A stretch of DNA of 64,000 nt from Acestrorhynchus altus (lineage: Eukaryota > Chordata > Actinopteri > Characiformes > Acestrorhynchidae). Below the pieces are notes generated by a model that worked only from the letters and a program-made list of their open reading frames with translations, did not search any database and had not been told where the DNA came from. The stretch's first letter is position 1. Every line of letters starts with the position of its first letter. The translations under genes and the position numbers were made by a program. Where the stretch lies: assembly GCA_034509495.1 (NCBI GenBank), contig JAVGWO010000026.1, forward strand, positions 5,375,665 through 5,439,664. The letters run 5' to 3'. Shown in pieces: positions 51,117-63,439 of this stretch.

Positions 51117-51272
51117 TTCTCCAGAGAAAGTCAGCAGCCCTGAGTCCAATACAATGCTGGGAAAAAAGGCGGATGAAACTTTGGAACAATGTCAGGATAA
51201 AGAAAAGTGGAGCAGCTGAAGAGGCATTGAAGAGTTCTTCCTCAGCCTGGTCCAGCCGCAGCTCCCTGACTC
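51117..51272 (-). other. cited1: cited1 non-coding exon 1 (predicted)
   Basis: A strong minus-strand donor, AGAAG|GTAAGA, sits at 51116/51115. Preceding sequence on the minus strand has only short uORFs (for example an ATG followed by a stop after seven codons), so the exon is probably 5' UTR. It would splice across about 2.2 kb to the acceptor at 48872. The 5' end is set about 30 nt after a TATTTA box at 51306-51301. No transcript evidence is available; this is inference from signals. Confidence 0.5.
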
Positions 51273-51289
51273 TACTGACACTGAGTCAG

Positions 51290-51480
51290 AGGCATTAGTC
51301 TAAATACACACACTCCACTCTTTCAAGAAGGAGTTGTGTGTTTGGAGTGGGGCTGCCTCCAAAACACGGACTGGGCTTTCGAGGGAACGGGACTCGCCTG
51401 CTAAATGACTCCAAACGGTTCTAGAGGCAGCGCTGCTCCTGAGGCAGACCAATGAAAACAACCAGTGGGCGGCGCTTTAG
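51290..51480 (-). promoter_or_regulatory. cited1: Probable cited1 promoter
   Basis: Contains TATTTA on the minus strand (51306-51301), a CCAAT motif written on the plus strand (accaatg, about 51448-51454) and a GC box (gtgggcggcg, about 51465-51474) about 145-175 bp upstream of the proposed start. Spacing fits a TATA plus CCAAT/GC-box promoter driving the minus strand. Confidence 0.5.
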
Positions 51481-52624
51481 AAACCTGTATCTGTTCCTTT
51501 GGAAGTGGATGAAATTTTGTTTGTTTTTAAGAAACTCTTTTATATGTGTGTGGAAAACTAGTTAAGGTCGTGTTTTGGGTTGTTTATTTGTTGCACCATG
51601 ACTGTGTCATGAATATTAAAGGATTATTTCCCCTACTTTGTTTTCAATTCCTCTCTCTCCCTTCACCAGTCGCCTAGAGGCCATTCTAAGGAATTTTCAT
51701 GGAATTCTCTATTTGCTCAAATTGATCATCTAAGGAAATAATGGGAACTAGGCATTAGTCCCAAGTGGCTGATATTGGGAAACTTTTTGGACAGGCCAAT
51801 GACAGATGCCTCTATGTTAATAATGACACCAAAACAATAAGCCAAGTTATTATATCACAGCAATAAGCCATCAATCACTGTCGGTCAGACATTCAACTAA
51901 TGTGTTTATAATACAAATAGTGTTACTAATAATAGATCTGTGAGAAATATCTGTGAGGTGAGCATTCATGCAGGGACTTTTGCCATTGCAGGACCTGTAC
52001 ATTAACATGCCCGCATATTCACCCCCTTCCTTCTCACTGTGGCCTTTGGCATGCCCAAATGTAATCACTCGTTTTTGCCAGTCACTAACACTTTTGTGAT
52101 TGCATCACACTGTACCACCTCTTCTCTATATCTGAATCCTGTTGCACATCCCACAGGTATTTATAGCCTGATCATCTTCCAGCAATGCCATCTGCAGGAG
52201 CCTGAAGTTATCATCTCAAACACACATGGTGGTTGTATTCTGCTCTTATGACCTCAGGGGTTAGTAGCCAAAAGCAGAGCAAACCTGTTTTAAATATGTT
52301 TTCTCCTTGAAAACACACACATCTGTAATGTATGAACAAACTGAAGACAGGTTATGAGGGGTTTCCATTTTTCCCCAAAACTACATATTTGAGATTGGAG
52401 TTCATTATTTATTTAAGTGAATAATGATGATCTAAAGTGTTGACTGTTTGTGGAGTCCAGACCGGATCCTGTCCGGGTTTTCTTTGTGCCTGCTGGGAAT
52501 GCGAGCTGAACGGACAGACGCGGGGGTTTAGTAAACCCACCCGTACTCCGACACGTCCGCTTCTAGTATTAGAACAGGCCAGCAGTTCATCCTCACCCGT
52601 GATTCGAGACTCACTTAGACCTGA

Positions 52625-52720
52625 AGAATACTGTACTGGCCAATCACAGCGAAAGAACCGACGTATTAGCCAATCCTAGAGCAGAAGGGGCGGGGCTCCC
52701 TGAATACGGGCTTACAAACA
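52625..52720 (+). promoter_or_regulatory. Promoter-like cluster without an assigned gene
   Basis: Two CCAAT boxes on the plus strand (52640-52644 and 52670-52674) exactly 30 bp apart, then a GC box ggggcggggc (52687-52696). The sequence from 52440 is CpG-richer than its surroundings. No ORF of known family follows on either strand. Confidence 0.4.
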
Positions 52721-52750
52721 AAGCGCTTCTGGATATTTAGACAGATGATG

Positions 52751-52772
52751 GTTAGATAGATGATTATATGAT

Positions 52773-52842
<70 letters not shown>

Positions 52843-52853
52843 TTAGAATATAN

Positions 52854-52900
<47 letters not shown>
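52751..52900. repeat. (GATA)n microsatellite, with one ambiguous base
   Basis: Two GATA runs (about 52768-52842 and 52856-52900) separated by a short interruption holding an N at about 52853. Confidence 0.95.
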
Positions 52901-53245
52901 TTAGAATATATAATAGAGTATATTAGAATATACAGTATAACATAGTATATTAGAATTTATAATATGGAGAGTATATTAGAATATATAATAAAGAGGGTAT
53001 ATTAGAATATATAATATAGAGTATATTAGAATATATAATATAGACAGTATATTAGAATATATAATATGGAGAGTATATTAGGATACATAATATGGAGTGT
53101 ATATTAGGATACATAATATGGAGTGTNTGGAGAGTATATTAGGATATATAATGTGGAGAGTATATTAGGATATATAATGTGGAGAGTATATTAGGATATA
53201 TAATATGGAGTATATTCAGATATATAATATGGAGAGTATATGAAA
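52896..53245. repeat. AT-rich minisatellite ('tattagaatatataatatgga')
   Basis: Imperfect units of about 20-24 bp, tattagaatatataatatgg grading into tattaggatatataatgtgg, about 15 copies. An N at about 53127 and an abrupt phase break (gtgtntggagag) suggest collapsed sequence. Confidence 0.9.
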
Positions 53246-53539
53246 AGTCCAGTAGGAGAGGTATTGCACATTATTATTACACTTGTTTAACCAATGTATT
53301 GTAAACACATCATTAGCAGCTTAGCAGCTCTAAGTACAGGCGGTGCCAATTCAATCAACTCTGAAGCAAAATGCAGAGTCAGACTGTATTAACTCTTTAT
53401 ATCTTTACTTCACTTTCAAATGAAACAGACTGATCACACCCCGCCCGTTAAGGTCGTTTATCTCTGTATTGTCAGGGAGCGACTGGCTGCCGCTTCTGTT
53501 AACAGGCTGCATCTGGTGCTCAGTCGTTCATTCATCAGC

Positions 53540-53860
53540 ACACTTCTAATGGAGATCAGGAGACGCCGCGCTGCTGGAAGAGCAGGGCTTTCCTGAGGAT
53601 CTCTGGGGAACGACATGCAAATGAGGGAAACGGTTTGTGGTCTGCCGTGAGGATGGAAAGGAGAAAGAGGCATGGTGTCGTGCTGTTTCAGGACTGTGCT
53701 GCTGTTTACAGAAGCTGATTACGTCACTCCGCTGATTCACGGTGAGCCACAGGTGTGTGTATGTAGTGGGCGGGGCGGGGGCGTGGCTTCGGTCAGACCA
53801 GGTGAGCACTTTGCATAAAGTCAACACAGGAACGTGACGAGCAGGTGCGCGCGCGTCTCA
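53540..53860. promoter_or_regulatory. GC-rich regulatory-like island
   Basis: Contains an octamer ATGCAAAT (53615-53622), a CRE-like TTACGTCA (about 53719-53726), and stacked GC boxes gggcggggcgggggcgtggc (about 53769-53788). CpG-rich. No recognised coding sequence. Confidence 0.4.
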
Positions 53861-54199
53861 GTGAATGGAGACCCCCCCCCCATGAACTCAATGCATGGTT
53901 AACGACTTCTGTGCATGATGAAAAGGTTCTTCTGATTGATAGAGAATGTGCTTCTTTTTCTATTTTAAAGAAAGGGTTCTTCTATTATTACAAGTCTGAC
54001 ATTGTAACAATAACAGAACCCTTTTGGTGCCATACAGAACCCTTTTTCAAAAGTCTTTGCATGTTCTGTGCATCATGAAGAGGTTCTTCAGATTGATGGA
54101 GAATGTGCTAGAGAGGGTTCTATATAGAGCCTTTCGGAAAAGTTTGGCTCTGATCACATTTGGTACTGGTAATAGGACCTGGAATTTGGTACCAGTGCC

Positions 54200-54233
54200 T
54201 TTAAATAAATAAATAAATATATAAATAAATAAA
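54200..54233. repeat. (AAAT)n microsatellite
   Basis: AAATAAATAAAT-type run followed by a G run (54237-54246). Confidence 0.85.
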
Positions 54234-54944
54234 TTCTGGGGGGGGGACACATTGCAAGGTGAAAGAGGTTTCTGTTGGTCTTGCTTTGAAAAACATTTTA
54301 CAAATGTCCATCTATCACTTGACCTACAGAAACATTAGTAAAACTGTGTGATGGCTAAACTTTGGCAGTTATGGTCCAGTTCACGTGTGCTTCATTGGCG
54401 ATGGCTGCAGCCGTTGCAGGAAACTTAGATGTCAGGCTATGAAATATGGTGCATTTTTTTCTACATAGTTTGTGTTTGACCAGGTTAGAAGTGTTACCAG
54501 CTTTTTATTTCACATTATAATGTTTGCATTGAAAAATGTAACCACACTTCAGAACGCTTTGTGTTTTACACTTAAACTGGCAATTGATTTGACGTGAACT
54601 GGTACTCTGTTGTTTGAGTGTAATTTGATTGGTACCCTTAAGTACTGACTTTGGTACAGTGTTCATGTTTTCTACAGTCATTGGTTTAATCTGAAATGGC
54701 TTTGGTTAGTGGGCTGGGTATATGTACATTTTGGGGGCATAAATAAAATAAACCTGCTATGTAACAGTTTACGTTTGGGATCAGGCCCATTTAACAGCTC
54801 CATTTTGGTTACTCTGGATTTTGTATTTAATGAAAAGCCAGTGTATGAGTTTTGTGGTATGTCAGTTCCATTTACTTAACTATCATTATGCTAAAATAAA
54901 TAAATTACTTAATTACTTTTCCATAATTTCAAAAACTCTGACCT

Positions 54945-55065
54945 GGTGCCCCCATGCACTGCTCCCAGCACACCTGATTTAAGGGAGTTGCAAGTTAAGT
55001 TGGGAATCCTCTATATTGTACAGAGCTGGGGGGCACCAGGACTGGGTTTGGGAAACACTGAACTA
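54945..55065. repeat. Short dispersed repeat, family C
   Basis: Shares cccagcacacctgatttaa (reverse complement of the family's aatcaggtgtgctggg motif) and ccaggactgggtttgggaaa with 13190-13385. Lies between cited1 and hdac8. Confidence 0.55.
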
Positions 55066-55669
55066 ATGCAAGATAGATAAAGAACTAATATAAATGGATA
55101 AAGACAAGTTAAAATAGTGACATAAAATTAATCGGCACTGTTTCAGGCACATAAAACCACAAAAATGAAAGTGGATTTCTGTGAATTAAGCAAAAACACC
55201 AGACCAAGGTTGGATAAAGGTCCTTTAATCCCTAACCTTAATGATTTGTTGTCAAAGATTGAAAAAAGATGTGCTGGTCTGTTTTTTTCAGGACAGAATG
55301 AATAAAGTTATTTAATTTCTTCCGAAGCTCAGCCATGAATATGGAAGTCAAATGTTTAGTAGGGGCAGCGCAGTGCGGGTTTTAATCAGTGTGGCTTCAT
55401 AAAGTCAGTCACGTCTTTTCGTCTTTAATTCGCACGTTTTACGGTCTTCCCTTGGCAGGATTGATCCGTTTATGGGATTGAAACGGTGTAAGCCCCATCT
55501 CTCAGCGCTAATAAAGCACTTAATGAATCACACTTGCAGTGGCACAGAGAGAAACCACAGCCACTGGGAGAACTATAAAGATCACAGCAGAAGAAACACT
55601 GCTGCTCCACATATGGCACAAACTTCTCCGGACTGTTCAGAGGGACAGTGAAGAAACAAGACAGAACCA

Positions 55670-56801
55670 CAAGGGTTGGCTTTTGAGTTTTATTAACAAT
55701 GCAATATGTACAGTGAAATGTCAAAGTTCACAGAGAAAACCTTTAGCTCCAACAGACAGAGGCCAGAAAAGAAGATAAAAAAAAAAACAATCCGTAGAGA
55801 AGTGTTTGTTCCACTGGAAGGTGGCTTGAGTTAAAACTGTTATTTGGTCATTCTGCTCCAGTGAATTTGTCTTCATGTCACCACCATCACTATGCTTCTC
55901 AGATTCATGGTGTGCATTGTGTAAAAGGACAACACAGGTTAATGCAGGTGCAGCTTAAAACAGTTGGTGGTGGTCAGGCTGGATTGTGAGTAATAGTGCA
56001 TAAATCTGCCCAAAGCCTTTATATATGGGGTAAAACAAAGAGGGAGAGATAAAGGAAAGGAAATAAATGGAGGTTATTTCTAAATGTTAGTCATGGAGAA
56101 TGAGCCTGTTTTATTAACCTCCATTCACAGAGGTCTCCAAAATCTCCTCCCTGTTTCATTGTTTCTTCTATCTATCTTTCTTTTATTCTGGATTTTATAA
56201 GCATGTTTGGGTGGTGGAGTGTTTGGAGAGCGTGTATGCGAGTGTGTGTTGGCAACCTTAGTATGACAGTGACTGGATTACCCCAGGGAACGTGTAGCTG
56301 CATACAGTGTCCGAAATGGGGTCACATCCTTGACGACAGAGCCCTATACCAAACACGTACTCCATGCTGGACTGCATTTCTCAAGTGTATCTATGACAAT
56401 AACAAGTGAGCACCATCCAAAAGAAGATTCCACAGTGGTTGAAATAACCAAGTACAAACATTAGGAGAAAAAAAAATCACGTTGTGACATACTGTAGCTG
56501 AGATGTGTACAACTGAAGTCTTTTTTTAACCCATCTTAAAAAGGCCATGGAGGGAACAAAGAAAAAAAAAAAATCACAATAATAAAAACCCTTTTGAGTT
56601 TTTGACCGTTTGCCCTCTGACCCCTTTGAGTAGAAACTCTCAAATGGGGTAACGCAGGCCCACTCGTTTTCCCATTAAAAAAAATTCCTTGGAAACATTC
56701 AAGTAATGTTTTCCAAAGCTCCCCTCTGGCGATGGCTCCCACATACTGTCTTCATTAGGAGCGCAGGGTCTGATTTGGAAACATGAGCTTAGAGCCCACT
56801 C
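55670..56801 (-). other. hdac8: hdac8 3' UTR and polyadenylation signal
   Basis: From the TAG at 56804-56802 the minus strand runs about 1.1 kb to AATAAA at 55694-55689, followed by a G/T-rich stretch (GTGGTTCTG...) typical of a cleavage region. The segment has no obvious transposon. A/T homopolymers occur near 56465 and 56560. Confidence 0.65.
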
Positions 56802-56824
56802 CTAAACCACATTCTTCAGATTCC
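56802..56824 (-). CDS. hdac8: Histone deacetylase 8, last coding exon (partial gene)
   Basis: HDAC8 is a class I zinc-dependent lysine deacetylase; one known substrate is cohesin SMC3. A minus-strand acceptor (CTTGTTTACAG) ends at 56825, followed by 23 coding bases that read, after a split glycine codon, N-L-K-N-V-V-stop. This matches the HDAC8 C-terminus (human ends GNLKHVV), including the exon boundary inside the glycine codon. A long 3' UTR with a good poly(A) signal follows, and cited1 is the neighbour expected from human Xq13.1. The catalytic exons are not in the window and must lie to the right. The coding match is only seven residues, so the call leans on synteny and gene structure. 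Confidence 0.8.
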
Positions 56825-59800
56825 CTGTAAACAAGAGGAGATGAAGAGAGAGGGACAGACAGAGGAGAAGAGAGAGGAGAAAATGAATCATTATAAGAAA
56901 ACATTTAGATCAAGATTTATGATGATGGAACCCCTACACAGACAAAGTAGTAAGAAAGAGAAACCACAGCTCTCACCATTGCTCTCACCTCTGTTGGTGT
57001 TGCTACAGGGCCTGGTGTTGACTCCTGTATTACTGCAGTATAGCACACCTACACCTAAACCTACACTTAACCCTAACCTCAGTAACCAAAATACAGTGTC
57101 AGTCTCAGAGGCCACTGTCAAACATCAGTCCAAACATTTCCTTCAGCTACGGTAGGAAATCTCTTATTATGGTCAATGATGTCAGTAGCAAGGGTGAGAG
57201 CCTTCAACCCTTCAGCTCTGACACACTTTCTCAATCAGGGCATGAATCCATCTCAATCTCAACTTTGAGTTTCATGAGCAATAACATCATGACCATCACT
57301 TCAACCATAATGGGGATTAACAGCCTTTTCAAAAAGCAAACTCTGAAAGAAGGATCTTTCTATGGAGGACTCTCTTAGGAGAGACCTGAATCTTAACAAT
57401 AGAACATGAGTAGGATCTAACAATTCCTCCAACCATTCTTAAAGAGCAACACCAGTGAAGTTACTGAACAATGTATAAAAACATGCAATCTGGTGGTCTG
57501 GGTTCTTTGCTTGCCTGCAAACTCTGAGAAAAAGGATTACATTGTCAGATGGGACTGGCAGCCAGCATGCTAAAAGTGTAGAAGTGTTGCTGGATAAGGA
57601 CACTAACTGGTACCACAGTGACAATGTTGAATGAGGCTGGTAGCCAGCATGCAAACACCACAGTAGCAATGTTAGATAATGCACATAGTCAACATCCATC
57701 AACGCAGCAGTAGTGAAACCTGCATCTTCACATTTCAGAAAAGTTAGCTATGCTAGCTGTTTGGGTAGCGTCTTTCTGTAAAATGAGCCACTGATGATTA
57801 CGTCACAACCACCATTAGCTGGCACCAAAGGTGGCAAAGACTGCAGGTGTTGTTCTTTATGAAGAATTTTCTTGAAATATACTCACAATTTTCACAAAGA
57901 TGTGGTCATGTACAGGTTTCCTTATTTGGAATTTATTCAGTTATCAAGAATGTTATAAAAGCACTGGAACAATTCTGTGGTTTAAAAACACGTCATCCAT
58001 CGGATGTTGTTGTTGTCTTTGGACTTTTCTCAAACAATTTAAAGGAAATTCTTTGGAAGGTAAAGGATGAAGAGGCTCATTCTTTTTTTGGATGCAGTGT
58101 TTGAAATAATGGAAAATGATGCAAGAAAAGCAACAGTGGTTAAGTTTAGTAAAATAGCAAATTCAATGTAGCTCTACTGAGAACACTCAAAGAAGTGTAC
58201 AGGACTTAAGGTGATTTTGCTGACAGGATTTCAAAGCTAAGCTTCCACCTTTTGACAATGCAAAGAGCAAGGTTGTCACATTTACTAAGGAAGCAAAAAG
58301 CCATGCAAATATCACTGCATGTAAATTGCCAACACTCTAACCTCCAATTGTGATTTGCATGACATTGTCCCCCTTAACATGCAAACACATCACACGTGTT
58401 AAAGAGGACATCCCTTTGGTCCAGACCAGATGGTGTTTTGATAACATTAAGGCTGTCAAAACAATCAAAAGCAGCCAGCCAAGCTGATGCGAAGCAAAAG
58501 TCACTTTGGAGAATGTAGATCCCATCTTAAAAAGGGAAATGGGGAAATGTTTCCATGTGCGAGGGTCTGTGATTCTGAGGGACGACACAAAGGAATGGCG
58601 CATTCTGTTCCTTATTACTTACATGTCATGCTTCGTGTGTAAATTTTAAGGGCAGCTGTTTGAGACTGTGTGACAATATTAATTACATGTGAGACTGTAA
58701 ATTCCATCAGCTTTGGTGAAACATTGCTTTTATGACTTCTAGATGTGTGGCAACATTCACTCTTGCATGTGTTTGTGTGTTTCATTAGTCACTTTAGTGG
58801 AGCTTTTGGTTAGGAGTGTGTCTGAGCAACCATCCGCAACACAATGTTCAAACTTTTCCTGACCCAGGTCTCTGACTGAGTAACACCCACTTTGGCAGAA
58901 ATTATAACCACTTAATGCTTAATTCTGAAGCTAAAAGTCTTTTAATTCATGTTGCTAGAAATTTCCTCTGATGGTCATTTCCTATGATGACATGTAGGTC
59001 AAGGGGCTGTGAGGGCCATTCCAAAAGCTTCAATTTGTGCCTCTTCAGATAGTCCATGATGGTTTTGTATTACTGTATTATGGAAATGGTGAAACCGTTA
59101 GACAGTCAGTTGGCTTCAGCTGTGGAAAGTGCTCTAAAGAAAGGGGAATACATCAGAGTTAAGCTGACCAGGACAAAATGTCTATGTCATGGGTGGGGCC
59201 AGTACAAATTCTGCTGTTTTTTGGTGGGAGCAGGATGAATTCTAGTGCAGGATTAAAAGTCTGAACCAGAATCTGTCCAGCACTAAAAAAATGTGTGACC
59301 AAATGGCACAAGACTATAACTTGACCTTACGAAGAAAGCAAGCCTGTGAGGAATAGTCTTAGCATTTACTGGTGCATCATTTCCTATCTCTTTGCAGTGG
59401 ATTCTTACATCCAGTTTTAATTACTCGGCCATGCTGTGGACCAACACGATTCTGTGAGGTCCAAGCCGAGAGGGATCTAAATTGATTCAGAATACGCTAA
59501 TCATGGTCAAAGAGCGTGGCAATGTGTGGTGTTTAGATGCTTTTTGTTCCCCCTCTTTCTCTCTTCTCTCTTATTGAGCCTAATGTGGGGCTCAGAATCT
59601 CATAAATGTTCCCCAGATGTGCTTGGAAACTCTGGTAATGCGCAACGACTGTGAGCCTTGCCATTTATTACCTGCCTTAATCAATAGCAGTTCTTCAAGA
59701 AAACATGCTGCCATATTGTTGGCTACACAAATGCCACAATCTGCTTGAGTGCCAAACGCTAGCATAGTATGACAATGTTTGTGAAAATGAACTCATCCCT

Positions 59801-61979
59801 GTACAGGAGGTGGAGGTCGTGAGAATACAGGTGGGAATAAAGATAAAGGGAAAGAAATAAGGTCCTCCACCCATCTCCTTGTAAATGTAGTTCAGGCAAA
59901 GATGGCACAAATAAGATCATAAACAACAGATCAAACCCTGCCACTGTGGATTTCTAATTAAAATATGACTTGGTAGATATAAGCTGTAGATTTTGGCACC
60001 ACATGCAAAGGGCTTTAAACACAGGCAAAAAGCAAAGTCTAATATTTCCAGAAAGCTGTTGGAAGATAGTCAGATGGTATGACACAGAACGTGGTGGTGA
60101 AATATGTTCACCACAATAATGAATACAAACTTTCTGACACAACTCCAGTTGGCTTTCATTTTGATGTACTCCGTGACCTCATTAGGTCTTAAAACAAAAA
60201 CTGCTCTTGGCCTGGACATATATCTCCAGGAAAACAGTCTAGAACCTTTACAAGGTTTTCAGACCCAAATGTCTCAGTTAAAAAGAGTTTGGTAGAAAAA
60301 AAAACAAACATCCAATCCATCTTTATGGAAGCAAAAGTAGTTTTTCTATGGCATCTCTCTGAAGAGCTCGTTTTGGCACCTTTAGGAGTGCAAACCAACC
60401 AATCCTTTTTAATCAAACTCCTCTTCTCTTTCCAACCCTGTGGATACCTCTTCCTTGTCAAGTATAGCCTCGTCAAGCAGCAATCCACTATTCTTTAGAA
60501 AAGCTCCCAGATTTGTCTGCGGTTTCCATGGGTGGGGATCCTCAATGACAGGCACGCGACACTGCCAGGCTACTGTAGCGGGCACACAGTGGCCAGCTGT
60601 TGCACCACATCCTGTTCCCCTGGCACAGGAGAAGCTGGTGCTGTGAGAAAATGCTCTGGACCCATATGGTGCCCGCCGAGGGCATGGATGAGGTCTGACA
60701 GAGCTACAACATTTTTGTGATCAAACAGTATGGGTATCCAACAATCTCATGGGTAGTCTCCCAGACTCCCACACAAACTCACTCATTCCTGTTGCTAGGT
60801 GTTCATGTGCCCACACGTAAACCAATAAACCAGCAAATACAGTATATTTATACACAAATATGCACCATAAACTGAAAACGACAACCAAAATAAAGTTGTG
60901 CATTAAAAAGAAAATGTCATACACCACACACTTACACTGTATTTAAAGCTGCCCAATTGGCCACCTCCTGCATACCCAATCCTGTATGTTTTTATAGAGA
61001 AAGCAGCCACAAAACCCTCCAAACAAAACAAAAAAGTGCATCTGACTGACAATACATACAGTGCAGGAACCTATCCATAAAAACTGAGCCAGGGTGAGAA
61101 TTCTCTCTACTATCCACCATTGACCTAAACCAATGATAATTGCAAACTGACTCCAGATCAGTTTTAATGGAATACCTGAAACATAGCATTCCTAAAGCTG
61201 GGAGGAGGTACCTCAAATCATGTCTGGACAGTCTGCACCCTAAGCCCTTTTTAATTAGTCTGTGGTCGTATGGCAGAGAGGGCACATACACACTACAAGC
61301 ATATCCTATGGGTGCTAAAATAAGCCAACACTGAAACAAATCCTTATCTGATTTGAATGGTCTTTTTTGCTCCATCACTGATTTTGATGGTGAATAATGG
61401 AAAAGACTACTTGAGATAGAGGCTGAGTAGCCAACATGTGAAGTATCAAGGCACTTCAGTTCTAGTCCTGGAGGGTTAGTATGCAGCATAGTTTGGTGAC
61501 TGTGCTCCTCAAAGACATCTACACTCTTAGAGATTTGTGAGTGTAAAGAAGCTTTAAATTGGTCATAAATGTACATTTATTTTTATAGCACATTTAAAAA
61601 GACAACACGTGCTAGCACTACGATCTACTCTCAGTGATTCTTTTATAAAAAATTGAAGACTGTTCCAGAGTTTTGGAGCAGCTACAGAAAAGGCCCAGTC
61701 ACTTTTAAATCTCAACCGAAAATGAGGAATGTCTGAAAGCTAATGATTGGATGATTGTGTCACTTGTGAGGAGAAATAGTAACAAAGGAGGTGGGAGATA
61801 TAACTTGGAACTGCAAATTTCCAATGATGTTAATGTTGGAAAAATACATAGGAGGCAAAACCTTTAGCTTGTGCCTCGAGTTATTACATTGTGGTTTGTG
61901 AGCTATGTTTACCAATATTCTGCTGTAGAATTCATCCTCTTTTCATCTTCAGACAGTGTGATGTCTGCTTCCAGAATTG

Positions 61980-62065
61980 GCTGGTATGTAAAGCACTGGG
62001 TGCAACTTAAAGTAAATGAATGCATTCATTAGAAGTGGTGTCCACAAACATTTGAACATATATTG
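61980..62065 (+). mobile_element. Non-autonomous DNA element, family A, end fragment
   Basis: Contains gtgcaacttaaagtaaatga, atgcattcattagaagtggt and gtccacaaacatttgaacat, matching the right end of copy 1 at about 28268-28326. Confidence 0.5.
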
Positions 62066-62967
62066 TTCAACGTTTATTTGTCTAGGCTTACAAATGCAGG
62101 AACATGATCAAACCAACCATAATTTCACAAGAATTTAATTTGAATACGTTAGTACAACTCAGTATTATTTTATAAACATACTCCACATTTTACTCTTTAA
62201 AAAACAAAACTCTTTGCCAACTATCCGATATGGCCAAAAGTCCTGGAACCTCAGCTTTTAAGAATCGAGCCACAACACATTAGTATGCGCTTACACCAAA
62301 GACAACTCAGGTCTGTACAGAGGCAGAGGAAGCAGAGAGCATTCTTTGTCAACTGATGTTTTAAAGGTACCAGTAATGCAACTGGTACCAGATTCCAATT
62401 CCTTCTGGAATGAGATGAGCCTGTGACCTCTGTATGATCTTTACATTAACAGCTAAGATCTAAGGCTGCTCCTCAGAGTGAGGGTGGACATTAACCAGAC
62501 ATGATCTGAGTGTGACAAACACACATGGAAGGATTCAAAGACAGCTGAACTGAAGGTGGAGCAGATGACACTGGATGTATTGAAGCTTGTTCTCTATTTG
62601 GCTTTTTCTGGACAATTTTCTTTTCAGTTCGGTCCCCGAAGCCTGAACCCCAAAGGGACAGGGTGGTTTTATACAGGTCACACCAGTCCCAAAGGGAGTG
62701 AGGTGGTGAAGAGAAGAGACCGCAGTGATGTTCGTCACCCATCACACACACATTCAGCTTTCCACAGGATACCAAAAGTTTAGCACACATTCCTTTCTCA
62801 CATCACAGTACAGGTTAGGCACAGGACACTGATTAAAACCACATTTTGTTTAACACTTCAAATACACACTTGGACACATGCTCTCACATGCAGGTATTAA
62901 GGCTGCATGATAAATCATATATATAAGTAATTTCATTATATTAGCCATAAACATTTGACCTATAGGA

Positions 62968-63070
62968 GCACTGTAGTTCCATAATTACAGACTGTGGTCC
63001 ATCTGTTTCGCTGTTCTTCAACTGTCCACCAAAGAACATGTATTTTGTGGGAGTCATTCTCAGGACGATA
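62968..63070 (+). mobile_element. Foldback DNA element, family B, end fragment
   Basis: Contains gttccataattacagactgt, ggtccatctgtttcgctg and gtgggagtcattctcagga, matching the left ends at 29560-29660 and 38660-38790. Confidence 0.5.
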
Positions 63071-63439
63071 TGACATCGATATTTATGATAAGTACAATAA
63101 CAGACCAGAAGGTGCAAGGATGCAGATATGGCAGGGTAATGTTAATTACGTGGCACTGTCCTTGTTTGTTAAAGTGTCAGTGCAGAAGTCAGCAGAGACA
63201 CAACCCCAGGAAAAAAACAAAAACTCTTCCCAGAGTCTGCTGGTGAGGGAGCGGAGGCTCCTGTAATGCATAACAGATGGGCGAAGGGTGAAAAGTCTAT
63301 GGGTTTGAGAGACTGGGTGACCCTTGCTTCTAGCCCTCCTGAAATCCAGCTTGCCATCTCATTGTTATCTCTGGCCTATATCAGGCCTATCACTGTGGTG
63401 TCAACCATGAATTTGATTATGGTGATGGAACCACAGACA

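Noticed and set aside
60495..60730. High-complexity block with an open minus-strand frame (VVALSDLIHALGGHHMGPEH)
   Set aside because: Considered as an exon, but a stop interrupts it, no good donor follows and no family was recognised.
60992..61576. 194-codon ORF on the minus strand
   Set aside because: No recognised domain, includes a family C-like repeat piece, no splice or poly(A) signals that fit; probably chance within the hdac8 intron.
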